A stretch of DNA of 64,000 nt, taken from Pseudomonas iranensis. Its GTDB lineage: Bacteria; Pseudomonadota; Gammaproteobacteria; Pseudomonadales; Pseudomonadaceae. The notes beneath the pieces are model-generated. The model did no database searches. It had not been told where the DNA came from and saw only the letters and a program-made list of their open reading frames with translations. Shown one piece after another: positions 1 through 9,885 of the stretch. The stretch's first letter is position 1, and each line of letters opens with the position of its first letter. The translations under genes and the position numbers were made by a program. The DNA lies in NCBI RefSeq assembly GCF_014268585.2, contig NZ_CP077092.1, forward strand, positions 4,935,501 to 4,999,500, written 5' to 3'.

Positions 1-1902
1 GCCTTTCTGCACCAGCGGGCGGCATCGCCAGTAGTCCGGTTTGGCGGGAGAACTCTTCGTCGTCGATGGGTCAGCAATGGCTTGCGGGTCGAACACCCTG
101 CGTAACCAAAGATCGGACTCGCGATAACGGTTCTCTTCGCGAAGGCGGGCGGCCACCAGATGATGCAAATAAAAAAACAGCTCCCAAAAATACAAGCCGT
201 TGGCCCCGTCGAATGCACCGTTTGGCTCATTGACCTCTCCGGCTTCGGAAGCCGGTTCAACCAGGAACTGCGTCGTCCAATCGAACAAGGCATCCAGCGA
301 AAAGTTGGCAAGGGCGGCCAGATGCGGGGCGAACAACGAGTTCAGGCGCACCCGCGCCAAAGTGTCCGGCTTGTTGAATGCCAAAAACTGCGCCGCGTCG
401 TTTCGGTTCTTTTCCAGCACAGCAGGGTCGAAGCGCGCGATGCCCGTCATGGTCAACACGAATTTTTTTCTACCGTAACCTGTAGAGGAGTCGCTGGCGC
501 CGAAGGTGAAAGTGAGGGGTGTGAGAAATCCACCGGCCGCACGCGTGTAAGTCAACGATACAGTCTGCCATCCGCCCAGCCCCGGGAATGAGCCGGTAAT
601 TATTTCTGGGTCTTGGCCTGACCCAGGGTTGGTCAGTGTCAAATCAAAATTGACGTTCGCCGCGCTCCCCTGGCTGTTCGTTTTGCAAAAGCCCTGAACA
701 ATCAGCTTGTCTCCCGTGGAGTGGGTGAGCAGGATGGCGTGCAATCCATAGAACTCAGTCAGCGTCCCCTTCACTTCGTCCGAGGCTTCAACCTTCGGCA
801 AGCTTTGCTCAGTCAACGAATGCTGGACGGTCAGGACGCTGTCGAAACGTTCCGCCAGAATTTCCAGCCAGCCGCCCTCATACCAGGCAACAGGGCGAAA
901 CAGCGCATCGAGCAACACTGGAGTCGCTGCCTTGGCACCGTTGAAGAACAATACGCCCAGACAGCCGTTGGGATGACTTTTGCTGACCTGAACCGTGGCG
1001 ATCAAGCGACTGCCAAGAGCAGGAGGCGTATCTGGATAGGATATGTTTTGCAGATTCGTTGTAGGCGACCAGTCGCCATTCTGAGACCTGAAAGCAAGGT
1101 TGATGCTCAACTTGTAGGGAACATATCCTTCCTGGTCCTTCCCAAGCTCGTCTGCAAGTTCAGCCCAGACCAGACAAGGCCGACCATTCCAGAACACCGG
1201 ACGCATATCCAGTACCGTTCCGGTAACCCCGACATCAATGGGTGCCCATGGCCCCCATGCCGCCGGACTGATTGCAGCACAGCTCGGCGTCAGTTCGATT
1301 TGCGCCTCGCGCCAGAAGTATCGGTAAGGCGCCACTCGCTCACGACCGATAAAGAAATAGCGTCCCTTCACAGCCGAGTCGCCGTGCAGGAAAGCACTGA
1401 TGACTTCCAGATTGCAGAACCCTTCAAAGGCTTTCAGATAGTTGCGAACGGCAACCGACACCGAATCGGTACTGAGCCGTGTCTGATTCAGATCGGTCAT
1501 CAGCGTCAGGAACAACTGCGTCATGCCCGGCCGCACGAACGGTGTCATGTAGTTTTCCGGATAGATCAAAAGCATCTGCAATGCCGACCAGTCCGAATAG
1601 CTTCTGTAAAGCTCCCAGCGCTTGAGATCGTCTTGAGGAAACCGAGCTGTCACATAGCCCGGCTCAAGCCGCTGATAGGCGGCGTGGACGAACTTCTGCG
1701 CACAGCTGATCCCCTCGGCGCCACGTGCGCTGGGCACCTTGGGACTGTCCTGCGTGTCCAGACGCAGCAATTCATCAAGATGCTCAGGTTTTTTGATGTT
1801 GTGATACCGGTGACGTGTTTTATCAGCGAAGTAGCTCACGCAGAATTCCGTGAGCGCAATGCGATATTGGTTGTTCAGGTCGTCGATGATGCTTTGGCTC
1901 AT
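1..1902 (-). CDS. Tc toxin TcA subunit, C-terminal half (TccB-like), partial
   Basis: An uninterrupted reading frame starts with ATG at 1902 (MSQSIIDDLNNQYRIALTEF) and runs 634 codons off the left edge without a stop. It resembles the second half of split Tc toxin A subunits such as Photorhabdus TccB: a helical start, a beta-rich receptor-binding / neuraminidase-like part (about residues 200-500), then the family motif YFWELFFYLHHLVAARL followed by W-L-R-R-V-F-D-P. TcA proteins form the pentameric translocation channel that binds host cells and injects the TcC effector. The pore-forming C terminus must lie outside the window. The start is 40 bases after the stop of the TcA N-terminal gene, so both are probably in one mRNA. 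The family call is firm; the specificity is unknown. Confidence 0.88.
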   Translation of the reverse strand, partial: MSQSIIDDLNNQYRIALTEFCVSYFADKTRHRYHNIKKPEHLDELLRLDTQDSPKVPSARGAEGISCAQKFVHAAYQRLEPGYVTARFPQDDLKRWELYRSYSDWSALQMLLIYPENYMTPFVRPGMTQLFLTLMTDLNQTRLSTDSVSVAVRNYLKAFEGFCNLEVISAFLHGDSAVKGRYFFIGRERVAPYRYFWREAQIELTPSCAAISPAAWGPWAPIDVGVTGTVLDMRPVFWNGRPCLVWAELADELGKDQEGYVPYKLSINLAFRSQNGDWSPTTNLQNISYPDTPPALGSRLIATVQVSKSHPNGCLGVLFFNGAKAATPVLLDALFRPVAWYEGGWLEILAERFDSVLTVQHSLTEQSLPKVEASDEVKGTLTEFYGLHAILLTHSTGDKLIVQGFCKTNSQGSAANVNFDLTLTNPGSGQDPEIITGSFPGLGGWQTVSLTYTRAAGGFLTPLTFTFGASDSSTGYGRKKFVLTMTGIARFDPAVLEKNRNDAAQFLAFNKPDTLARVRLNSLFAPHLAALANFSLDALFDWTTQFLVEPASEAGEVNEPNGAFDGANGLYFWELFFYLHHLVAARLREENRYRESDLWLRRVFDPQAIADPSTTKSSPAKPDYWRCRPLVQKG

Positions 1903-1942
1903 GATCCTTGCTCCAGTCATACGGGCTGCGCGGACATCGTGT

Positions 1943-4900
1943 TTAGCGAGGACGGACGGCAGGTACAAATTCAATCCAGTCGAAGTCCACGCTGTCCCCG
2001 TCAGGCATCGAGGTAGAGGTCACGGTAAACCTGAACTTTCCTCCCGAAACGCTGGAGACGAAGGCCCGGGCGAAGCCGTCCTGAGTGGTGAGCCTGGCCG
2101 CCTTGATCACCGCCTCGACCTTGCGCGAGGAATTTTCGCCATAGGCCTGTACGGTCCACTGCACCGGCCTGCTCTTGCCCCGATTTTTGAATGCATCCTC
2201 AAGTACGGCGGACAGCTCGACAGTCTGCCCCGCAGCGACCCGGGTTACCGGCACTTTGGACATTAACGGCGGCGGGAAAACCAGAGTGGCGACGTCATCG
2301 GTCAACTGGACGGGATCCGCTTCCTGCGGTGAAAACAGCTGCACCCAGAACAACAGCCGCTCCGTCCCCATGGCTTTGCCTGGCGTATATATTGCCTGGG
2401 CCACCCCGTCCGGATCAGTTACCGACGTGACCACCGTGCCAAGGCTGGCCTGTCCATGAATGGCCACTCCGCTGAGCGGCTCGCCGTTCTGATCAGTCAG
2501 GGTAATAGTGATCACGATCGTGTCGGAGCTGCCGGCGACCACCGTGGTCTTGTCCGGCACGATCTGCATGTTGACGAGCGGCGCACGCAGCTCGTCGGAC
2601 GGGCGAATCGCTGGCGCCGTTTCCGTCAGACTCAACAAGGCGCGTTCGGCAACATCCTTGTAAACAGCTTTGTCCGTAGCCCCATCGACGGTCCTGGGCA
2701 GCGTACCCAGCAGGAAAACAGTCAGTGCATCCATCCCGGTATGTCTGGCCAGTTCGCGAACCCGGACCAACAGATCCAGTTGTTCAAGGTTCTTCAAAAG
2801 CCTGTGTATCGGATCGATTCGCCCGACACACTCGTGCACTTCCTGCTCGCTCCAGTCAAATAACCGTGCCAGCCACACTACTGACGCTTGTTGCGCCAGA
2901 CGCAGAGCGTCCTCGGACAACTTGTCGGGATCACCCAATTCGTTGACCTGCCGCAGATAGTCAAGCAAATCCGTATGTGGCGGTTCGCTGATCTCGAAGG
3001 CGTGGGCCAAAACTGACAGGTAATACACCGTGGACATGACGACGGCGTGGCGATCGACTTGCTTCCACCACACGTTGATGCCGTAATCGAGCAGCTCGCT
3101 GAGTGTTTCGAGACTCAGGTCAAGTTCGCTCACAATGGCGCTGCGCCGACGCACTTCAGCCAACAACTTGAAGAGCGGATCGAGAGGTTCGCTGCGCAAT
3201 GGCAGTGGCAGCATCCACTCCTCGGCCATGTGTTCGACAATACTTGTCAACAACTTATAAACGGTAGAATTCGCCCAGCTCAAAACCCGCAGCGACCGCT
3301 CCGCATCCAATTCGGTGTATTGCGCCAGACACTTGCCAGCGATCGACAGCTGCGCGTCACGCGCCTGCAACAGAACAGTCAGCATGATCTCGACGATCGG
3401 AGCACGCACGCTGCTGTCCTCGTTCAATCCTTCTTCCACCGCCTTGTCGAGCTCCTGCCTGGCGAACATCAGGTACTCGGCCTCGCAGCCATCGTAAGAC
3501 TTCACCAGGCCCTGTGGGTCTGTCAGTGAAGGCATCAATTCTCTCCAGTCCCTGCCAGGCAACTCTCTCACGCCATCCCTCAGGAAGGAGGCGTTGGTCA
3601 GCAGTGCCTTGTCCAGCAAGTCATGGATCAAACCGAACAAACGCTGCTCAGGCTCGGATGCCTCATTGCTGACCTCTGGAGCCGTCACTTGTTGCAGCAT
3701 CCACGGCACCGGCAGGTTGCGCGTCTGGCACCAGTAGCGACATGAGACCAGTGCCGAAACAAGATCGAGCACATCAGGTACTGTGTTTCTGGTCTCGCGG
3801 TTTTTCCTGATTGCCGGTATACCCGCCAGACCGTTGACCCACGCTTCCCCGCCCAGCACCGTGAGCATCGACAAACCTTCAACCGGGGTCATGTTCAACA
3901 GACGTGGCAGTTTCACCAGTCGGTAAAACGCCGATAGAATTTCGGGGCTGCGCTGTAGCTTGTTGGTCAGGCCATGGGCACGGGCAATCGCCTGCGCCAG
4001 ATACTGGTAGGTTTGCAGGTCGATTTTCAACGCGCTGCAGATTCGGTTGACCGTGAGTTCCGATACACCTGGCGCCAGCAGCAAGGGAAAATCGCCGCCA
4101 TCGATAACCAATGGCTCACGGTAGTTTCCCAGGACGTTATTGAATATCTCATCAAACTGGGATGGGGCCTGTCCGCGCCCATAAAGCGACATCTTGTCGA
4201 TAAACACGGCGAAATCCGCAGCCTTGCATCCATAACCTCTACGCAAGGTCTGAAACAGCCCAAGCGACTGCACGGTCTTGTCGGTAATCCAGATGTCAGG
4301 CGGTTCAGGGTTCTCAGCGTCTCCTGCGCGCTCCGCATTGAAAGCGGCTACCAACAACAGATCAACTTGCTCCGGACTCACATCCAACCACAGATCCAGC
4401 CGCCGTTTGCGGTTCATCCGGTCGTAGGTTTCAGGGTGTATGTTGGGAAGTTTGCTCAATCGAGGGGAGAAGTTCAGGTAATCGATATCGAGGGCAGGAG
4501 GCTTGCCAGCATTGATGAAAACAGAACCGGAACGCTCGCTTTCATGCGTGGCGGACTCTTCATAGACATGGACATTGTCCGATCGCGTCGGCGCGTAGCT
4601 ACGCAGCGACAACGAGGCTGCGATTGCCTCGCTATCCTGCCGGGTTCGCGCGCCGAAGAACTTCGCTTCATTGAGGCTCTGAAAATCCACCCCGTGCAGC
4701 CCGTAGTTCTTCGCGTAAAACGCCTCTTTGGTGTCCTGGTCGGCGTCATCAGTAACAGGATCCTCGGTCAACAATGCCCGCTGAAACGGCCCCAACTCCG
4801 AGGCAAGTTCCAGTGCACGACCGCCATCCTCATCCCACGCGTCCGGTTGAAGAAAGTTGGGGTACTGGGCACTTGTCCAGCGCGAAAAATGTCCGACTGA

Positions 4901-5599
4901 CAGACCGTGATGAATAACAACCGCGTTGATTGTTGCCCAATGTCGGTAGTACGGCAGCCCATAAGGATGGCGCCGCTCGATCATTTGTTCATCCAGATCC
5001 GCCCCGTCGGTGTGCTTGGCGATGAATGCTTTCAGGACATCGAGGATGATGTCGACGGCCGAGATCGTCTTGTTCATCGCGTTGTGATCAATCATCAACG
5101 CTTCGATGTCGGGACGACGCTCATGGATAAAGAGTCTGCCGGTATCCGGATCGAGATCACCATACGGCTCGATATTGTCTCGGACCCAGGTCCAAAGCTG
5201 TACCAGATACCCCACCACACCCGTTGAATCTTCCAGAGCTCCGACCGGCGCGTATTCATGAAAATTCGTGGGAAACAAAAGCTCGTAACTGGGCCCCGTA
5301 TTGAAGCCACCCTCGTACGGTGATGGTGTGGTCTCGCCGGTCAATAACTGTTCGATATAGCGCCGGCGCAGGTATATCGCCAGTGCATTGGCGCGCAACA
5401 GAAATTTTTGTGCATATTCGATGCTGAGTCCGAAATCTTCGGCCAGCCGGACGGGACCTTTTTCCACCAGCGGAAAAATCGAGTCACCACGTTCCAGATA
5501 CGCTTTCAGTGCGGCAAATTTCTTGTACCTGGCCTGTTTGCCAAATACCTGCTCAAACAGCTCCACGCTGGGGCGCTTCGAGTTTTTTGCCTTAGCCAT
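1943..5599 (-). CDS. Tc toxin TcA subunit, N-terminal half (TccA-like) with C-terminal Ig-like modules
   Basis: This 1218-residue protein begins MAKAKNSKRPSVELFEQVFG. Its first ~1000 residues are helical and resemble the VRP1 / Salmonella virulence plasmid A region of TccA-type proteins, the alpha-helical shell of the Tc injection complex. From about residue 1012 it changes to two beta-rich Ig-like modules: the first (about 1012-1105) has a Big_1/invasin look (DKTTVVAGSSDTIVITITLT, then TDPDGVAQAIYTPGKA), the second covers about 1108-1218. There is no signal peptide, as usual for Tc components. The protein is longer than I expect for a TccA (about 950-1000 residues), the excess being the Ig-like tail. 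It lies between the Ig-repeat gene upstream and the TccB-like gene downstream on the same strand. A lux-box-like palindrome lies at 5691-5710 upstream of the start. Confidence 0.87.
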   Translation of the reverse strand: MAKAKNSKRPSVELFEQVFGKQARYKKFAALKAYLERGDSIFPLVEKGPVRLAEDFGLSIEYAQKFLLRANALAIYLRRRYIEQLLTGETTPSPYEGGFNTGPSYELLFPTNFHEYAPVGALEDSTGVVGYLVQLWTWVRDNIEPYGDLDPDTGRLFIHERRPDIEALMIDHNAMNKTISAVDIILDVLKAFIAKHTDGADLDEQMIERRHPYGLPYYRHWATINAVVIHHGLSVGHFSRWTSAQYPNFLQPDAWDEDGGRALELASELGPFQRALLTEDPVTDDADQDTKEAFYAKNYGLHGVDFQSLNEAKFFGARTRQDSEAIAASLSLRSYAPTRSDNVHVYEESATHESERSGSVFINAGKPPALDIDYLNFSPRLSKLPNIHPETYDRMNRKRRLDLWLDVSPEQVDLLLVAAFNAERAGDAENPEPPDIWITDKTVQSLGLFQTLRRGYGCKAADFAVFIDKMSLYGRGQAPSQFDEIFNNVLGNYREPLVIDGGDFPLLLAPGVSELTVNRICSALKIDLQTYQYLAQAIARAHGLTNKLQRSPEILSAFYRLVKLPRLLNMTPVEGLSMLTVLGGEAWVNGLAGIPAIRKNRETRNTVPDVLDLVSALVSCRYWCQTRNLPVPWMLQQVTAPEVSNEASEPEQRLFGLIHDLLDKALLTNASFLRDGVRELPGRDWRELMPSLTDPQGLVKSYDGCEAEYLMFARQELDKAVEEGLNEDSSVRAPIVEIMLTVLLQARDAQLSIAGKCLAQYTELDAERSLRVLSWANSTVYKLLTSIVEHMAEEWMLPLPLRSEPLDPLFKLLAEVRRRSAIVSELDLSLETLSELLDYGINVWWKQVDRHAVVMSTVYYLSVLAHAFEISEPPHTDLLDYLRQVNELGDPDKLSEDALRLAQQASVVWLARLFDWSEQEVHECVGRIDPIHRLLKNLEQLDLLVRVRELARHTGMDALTVFLLGTLPRTVDGATDKAVYKDVAERALLSLTETAPAIRPSDELRAPLVNMQIVPDKTTVVAGSSDTIVITITLTDQNGEPLSGVAIHGQASLGTVVTSVTDPDGVAQAIYTPGKAMGTERLLFWVQLFSPQEADPVQLTDDVATLVFPPPLMSKVPVTRVAAGQTVELSAVLEDAFKNRGKSRPVQWTVQAYGENSSRKVEAVIKAARLTTQDGFARAFVSSVSGGKFRFTVTSTSMPDGDSVDFDWIEFVPAVRPR

Positions 5600-5690
5600 A
5601 TGGACACCCTTGAGCAGTAAGTTTGCGATGGTGGAACGTTGCCGACATTCGTTGGAAGAGCCTATTCAACGCTACTGAAACCCAGCCGAC

Positions 5691-5710
5691 CACTGTAATA
5701 ACTGACAGGT
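5691..5710 (-). promoter_or_regulatory. Lux-box-like palindrome upstream of TcA
   Basis: The + strand reads CACTGTAATAACTGACAGGT, a CTGT-N8-ACAG inverted repeat centred 101 bases before the TcA start codon at 5599. It matches the perfect palindrome upstream of tcB (18520) at 15 of 20 positions. It is the weakest of the three copies in the window. The regulator is unknown; LuxR-type binding is inferred only from resemblance to lux boxes. Confidence 0.45.
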
Positions 5711-5765
5711 TTGATGACCATTCGTCGAGATTAGGTGCGGCATTGGCTTTGCGGGCCTTTGGGGG

Positions 5766-6641
5766 CTACTTCGTATTGACCTCTAAATCAAAAGGCAACG
5801 ATTCGATCCAGCCACCCGCATTGTCGGGAAGTTTCTGTACGAGCTGGATGTCATGAGTCCCTCCTTGCCAGTCGCGTGTCGTCATTTCCCAATGCTCGTT
5901 CACTATTATTACCGGGGGTGGCGCGGTGCCTCCCGGGCCAGTCTTGATGGTCATACTCACCGTTGCGTTGGTCCAACCCGCGCCGGAAATTTTCACTTGC
6001 CCATCAGGTAGAGTTTCCTGGGTAATTTCCTTGAGCTGATCGGGGCGGACAAACAGATCAAATGGGGCGGAGCGATTTGAAGGCTCACCCCAAAGAAACC
6101 TTTGGCTGGCCACGATCGAGTGACGACCGGGCTTTAAATACATTGTTATCTCCCATCTCCCCTCCTTGACGAGCGCTGGAACCGGATAGAGCAATTCGTC
6201 GGTCAAATCTCGCCAGACACTGACCCAGCACAGAGAACTAGCTTCACCCCCGATAACGAATGTCTGATCCACAGGTTTCTCCGTAGGCTTGTCAATCGTC
6301 GGTGCAGGCAAGGTGGGCGGCGTGTATTTAAAGGTCGCTTGGTAGCTGACTTCGGTGGAAAGTTCGCAAGAGTCTGCATACTTGCAAACCAGCGTCACCT
6401 CTCCCCATTGAGGCTTGAGTATGACCCACCAGATACCGTTGTCTTGAAGTGTCACAGTGTCGACATGACGTCTCGTGCCATTTTCCACTCGGTACAATTC
6501 GACAGTTTGCGCTGTGTGCGAAAAGGTCTCTCCCCTGCCCCAGATCGAGTATCCATTGGCTTCAATGACATCTCCCTCTCGCGGGTACTCGATAGTGGGT
6601 GGACTGTCGACCTTGCTGTTGTCGCTTTTCACACCGGACAT
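5766..6641 (-). CDS. Signal-less Ig-like repeat protein of the Tc operon
   Basis: The start is placed at ATG 6641 (MSGVKSDNSKVDSPPTIEYP) because GAGGAG stands a normal distance upstream; the longer open frame overlaps the end of the preceding gene. The 291-residue product is beta-rich and appears to be three Ig-like modules of about 85-95 residues, each introduced by a proline-rich linker. The last module ends DIQLVQKLPDNAGGWIESLP, nearly the same as a segment in the larger Ig-repeat protein next door (YDNAGGWIDSLSVEFEVE), so the two genes share a duplicated module. There is no signal peptide, transmembrane segment or catalytic motif. It lies 55 bases after the large Ig-repeat gene and upstream of TcA. 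A role in adhesion or receptor binding with the Tc complex is inferred from context only. Confidence 0.8.
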   Translation of the reverse strand: MSGVKSDNSKVDSPPTIEYPREGDVIEANGYSIWGRGETFSHTAQTVELYRVENGTRRHVDTVTLQDNGIWWVILKPQWGEVTLVCKYADSCELSTEVSYQATFKYTPPTLPAPTIDKPTEKPVDQTFVIGGEASSLCWVSVWRDLTDELLYPVPALVKEGRWEITMYLKPGRHSIVASQRFLWGEPSNRSAPFDLFVRPDQLKEITQETLPDGQVKISGAGWTNATVSMTIKTGPGGTAPPPVIIVNEHWEMTTRDWQGGTHDIQLVQKLPDNAGGWIESLPFDLEVNTK

Positions 6642-6696
6642 AAAGTTGCGCTCCTCGCTGAGGTTCCGTTTGTGGAATGTGACCTGGTTCCTGCAA

Positions 6697-9600
6697 TCAG
6701 TCCCGCACGTGGAAACGGCCACTGTCGACAAAGTCCGACGGAGGGCTTGCGGTGGCGAATGTTTGTGACCACCGGCACCATTGGCCTGCGCTTGAAAGCG
6801 GGTACCTCAACTCGACCGCCCAGCCGTTCTCGGTAACGGTAACCGGTTCAGCGAGCACAACATCCGCGCTATACCATGTCGTCAATCTTCCAGAGCCCGG
6901 TTTGCCCGTCCCGGCAAGGGCCACCGGTGACGACACCCATTGGCCGGCTTCAGGCTTGGTGAACTGCGGCTGATAAAGTCCCAACTGCCCCTTCCATTGG
7001 CTCAGGCTCGAATGAAACTCATCGAATGACGCCATGAGGTGCAGAGTGATGTCCCCATCGGGCGGCTCGAACGCTATGTCGATTGACCAGGTTCGATCGG
7101 GAAGAACGGTGGCTTGTCCCAGTTTTTCCCCGTCCCGCAGTAACGTGATCAAGTCGCCAGGCACCGCAAACCCGGCAAACGTCGCCGTTTTGCCAAGGGG
7201 TTCTGTAGTAACGGGTGACTCGGCCATTACCGCATTGGGCACGACCTGGCACGGTACGTCAGGGCTTGGAGCTGAAGTTTCGCCCTCGAATGTCTGGGTT
7301 GCCCAGAGAAGCCTGTGCCCCGGCTCCAGCGTGATACTGCCTTCTACGGTGCCACTAGGACCGACCTGGATATCGCGCAGCAACGGCTCACCGATCCCCC
7401 GACACCAGACGGTAACCAGTGCATCCGGCCGACCTGTGAGCGAGATCGTTGAGGTCCGCGGCAGATCATCCCCCGGGCCCGGAAAGAGGAACACAGGCGG
7501 TAGAACCACCACCTTGACTTTGAGGATTGCACTGTGTTTTGACTCTCGATCGTTCAGGGTCTGCTGGGCACTGATATGCCGTTCACCGCGTTTCAGTCCG
7601 GTAAGGCAGATGGACCAATCGTTCTGGACGATAGTCACCGGCTCGCCCAAGGTTTTTTCGTACTGCGCATCCCACAGCTGCATCGATGCGCCGGGCATGC
7701 CGTTACGACCCATCACCGCCACATCACTGCCGACTTCTGAGTCCGGCGAGGGACTCGTGATCACGGGTACAAGGCGCTCCGCATACGCCGTAAAGGTTAC
7801 GCGAACGGGCAGCGAGGTTTGCTCGACGATCGTCTGGGTCGCTTCAACGGTATAGGTCTTACCATCGACAAACGGCGCATCGCGCTGATACTCCCAGGCA
7901 GTCCCCGAGACTTTAGCGTCATACGATTGCTCGCCATCACTGAACTTGATCTTGACTACCGCGCCAGACTCGCAACGACCAGTGAAGACCGGCTTGAGGC
8001 TCCCTTCCGCAGGCTGGTCCAGAATGGGTGACCGAGGCCGGATGCTGACGTGATATTCCAGCCAGCTTTCAAAGTCGTTTAATGTTTGCTGTATGGAGAT
8101 CTTCCGGTTGTTTGTGGGGCCCCATGGGGTCGATGCTTGCGTCGACCATTGCCGATTTCTGACCGGTGCATCAGGCGCAGCGAACTCACTTTGGCTCAGC
8201 CATATTCTGACGGTAGCGCCGGCGACACCTTCCCCGCTGAAGGTGGGCTGGTAGTCGTCGGTGTGATTTACATTGCTGACGGGGGGCAGCTCCTTTTCGA
8301 CCTCGAATTCGACAGATAAAGAGTCGATCCAGCCTCCGGCATTGTCGTAAATCTGTTGAATCGCCTCGAGCGTGCGGCTGCCCAATTCCCAGCCCGTTGC
8401 GCTGGTAGCCCACGTACCGTCGTTTTGCACCGTGGCAACAGCCGGCGCATTGCCCTGGCCTGTTTTCACGGTGAACTGGATGCGTGTGGGGAAGTGGGCA
8501 TCGTAGTGGCCTTTACCGGAGAACATCACCGTTGTTTCGTCTGGAAAGCCGATTACTGGTAGTTCAGGTTTTGGAGGGCGAATCTTGAAGGCTCGCGGTG
8601 CACTGCGTCCGGATGGAACACTGTTCGAGAACTGTTCGACAACAAGAACGCGCGGCCCCGACGGTACCTCAACCTCCACTACCCATTTGCCGCCTTCATC
8701 CTGAATAACCGCCGAACCGTAAAGCGGCCCATCAGCCAGATCGGGCAATACCTCGATCCGGGCATTGTGCAGGCCGCCCGTGCCTTCCAGACGGAAATTC
8801 TGCTCTTGCAGGCTTGATGCAGGTGGACCCTGAATTTCCGGTAAGTCCAGAAAGATGAAAGTTACGTACTCGCTTAGAATCTGACCCGCGCCAGGCGCCG
8901 CATCTTTAAGCGCAACCTTGACGGGTCCGCTGGGTGGAAAATAGTCCGCCCGTTTCTGCCAGGCTGTGTTGCCAAGCTCCGTGTAAAAAGGCCAGGTCAA
9001 TTCCTGCGAATCAGGCGGAGCAGTAACCACCATGAGCCGCGTATTTGGAGCAGCCGTACCGCTGAAGATCAGATCCTTCATGAGTACGGTCGAACCCGCT
9101 TGCGGTGAAGTGATGCGCACCAGATAAACTGACATGACTGCACTCAGATCAGAATCCTTACCATCGACTCGCTGCCTGGCTTGAACGTCCAGCTGATGTA
9201 AATGACTTGGCATCGTGACGCGCACCGACCATCTGGCAGCGGTAGCCACAACCGTTCCCAGGTTCTGCCCGGCTGCATTGACAACCGTAACAGTTGCCCC
9301 GACAACGGCGCCGCCACCGGTAACATTGAAAGTAGAGGCACTCACACTACGCAGGGGGTCAAGAGTAAGGGGAGGAGGTTTATAGGCCACCGTGATGTAC
9401 TTTTCCAAACGGACGTCGCCAACGTCGTCTCTGTCGTACTCATAAACAAAACTTATTCTTGTATTACCCTTGGATGCGGTGTAAGTGATGGGCGCATGGG
9501 AAATATCATGCCAAGTACCATCCTGACGAGCGTCGCCCGTCAATCCGAAGTGATGGGGAGCGGAGTTAGCCGGACCAGCCCCCAGCCAAACGTTTCCTTC

Positions 9601-9885
9601 CCAGCGGGTGTTGGCTTTCGCGCGGTACTGCCTTACATAACAAGTAAAGACAAGGCCGTCCCGGCTATAGTTATAATCGACTTTCAGCTCTGCCCAGTAT
9701 TCACCTTTGGTGGCGCGAATTACTTCACTGATGTTCAATCCACTGTCCAGATCCTCTGCGTAAGCGTCCGTTTCCTCGAAAATCAACTGATTGCTTGCAG
9801 AAGAATTCCCCTCACTTGAAATCGCCGATTCCTGAAGCGAGACGTTGGCGGATTTTTTATCGATATCATCATCTTTCTTTTCCAT
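6697..9885 (-). CDS. Large Ig-like repeat protein heading the Tc operon
   Basis: A 1062-residue protein starting MEKKDDDIDKKSANVSLQES. The first ~60 residues are polar and probably disordered. Residues ~65-170 form a separate beta-rich domain with many Tyr/Trp. The remainder can be read as about ten Ig-like modules of 85-95 residues, each beginning with a short proline segment and containing F-x-G-x-G/A or W-x-V/I patterns (for example PVITSPSPDSEVGSDVAV, and the module ending DNAGGWIDSLSVEFEVE). No Sec or Tat signal, lipobox, LPXTG or transmembrane helix is visible, unlike classical Ig-repeat adhesins. A sampled stretch (9421-9480) has 24 G+C in 60 bases, far below the neighbouring core genes, suggesting transfer. 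It is the first gene after the palindrome at 9961. The function is unknown; attachment or receptor binding is a guess from fold and context. Confidence 0.82.
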   Translation of the reverse strand: MEKKDDDIDKKSANVSLQESAISSEGNSSASNQLIFEETDAYAEDLDSGLNISEVIRATKGEYWAELKVDYNYSRDGLVFTCYVRQYRAKANTRWEGNVWLGAGPANSAPHHFGLTGDARQDGTWHDISHAPITYTASKGNTRISFVYEYDRDDVGDVRLEKYITVAYKPPPLTLDPLRSVSASTFNVTGGGAVVGATVTVVNAAGQNLGTVVATAARWSVRVTMPSHLHQLDVQARQRVDGKDSDLSAVMSVYLVRITSPQAGSTVLMKDLIFSGTAAPNTRLMVVTAPPDSQELTWPFYTELGNTAWQKRADYFPPSGPVKVALKDAAPGAGQILSEYVTFIFLDLPEIQGPPASSLQEQNFRLEGTGGLHNARIEVLPDLADGPLYGSAVIQDEGGKWVVEVEVPSGPRVLVVEQFSNSVPSGRSAPRAFKIRPPKPELPVIGFPDETTVMFSGKGHYDAHFPTRIQFTVKTGQGNAPAVATVQNDGTWATSATGWELGSRTLEAIQQIYDNAGGWIDSLSVEFEVEKELPPVSNVNHTDDYQPTFSGEGVAGATVRIWLSQSEFAAPDAPVRNRQWSTQASTPWGPTNNRKISIQQTLNDFESWLEYHVSIRPRSPILDQPAEGSLKPVFTGRCESGAVVKIKFSDGEQSYDAKVSGTAWEYQRDAPFVDGKTYTVEATQTIVEQTSLPVRVTFTAYAERLVPVITSPSPDSEVGSDVAVMGRNGMPGASMQLWDAQYEKTLGEPVTIVQNDWSICLTGLKRGERHISAQQTLNDRESKHSAILKVKVVVLPPVFLFPGPGDDLPRTSTISLTGRPDALVTVWCRGIGEPLLRDIQVGPSGTVEGSITLEPGHRLLWATQTFEGETSAPSPDVPCQVVPNAVMAESPVTTEPLGKTATFAGFAVPGDLITLLRDGEKLGQATVLPDRTWSIDIAFEPPDGDITLHLMASFDEFHSSLSQWKGQLGLYQPQFTKPEAGQWVSSPVALAGTGKPGSGRLTTWYSADVVLAEPVTVTENGWAVELRYPLSSAGQWCRWSQTFATASPPSDFVDSGRFHVRD

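Noticed and set aside
721..2016. Rightward open frame across the TcA genes
   Set aside because: It runs antisense to the TccB-like reading frame, which has clear Tc family motifs; no independent support.
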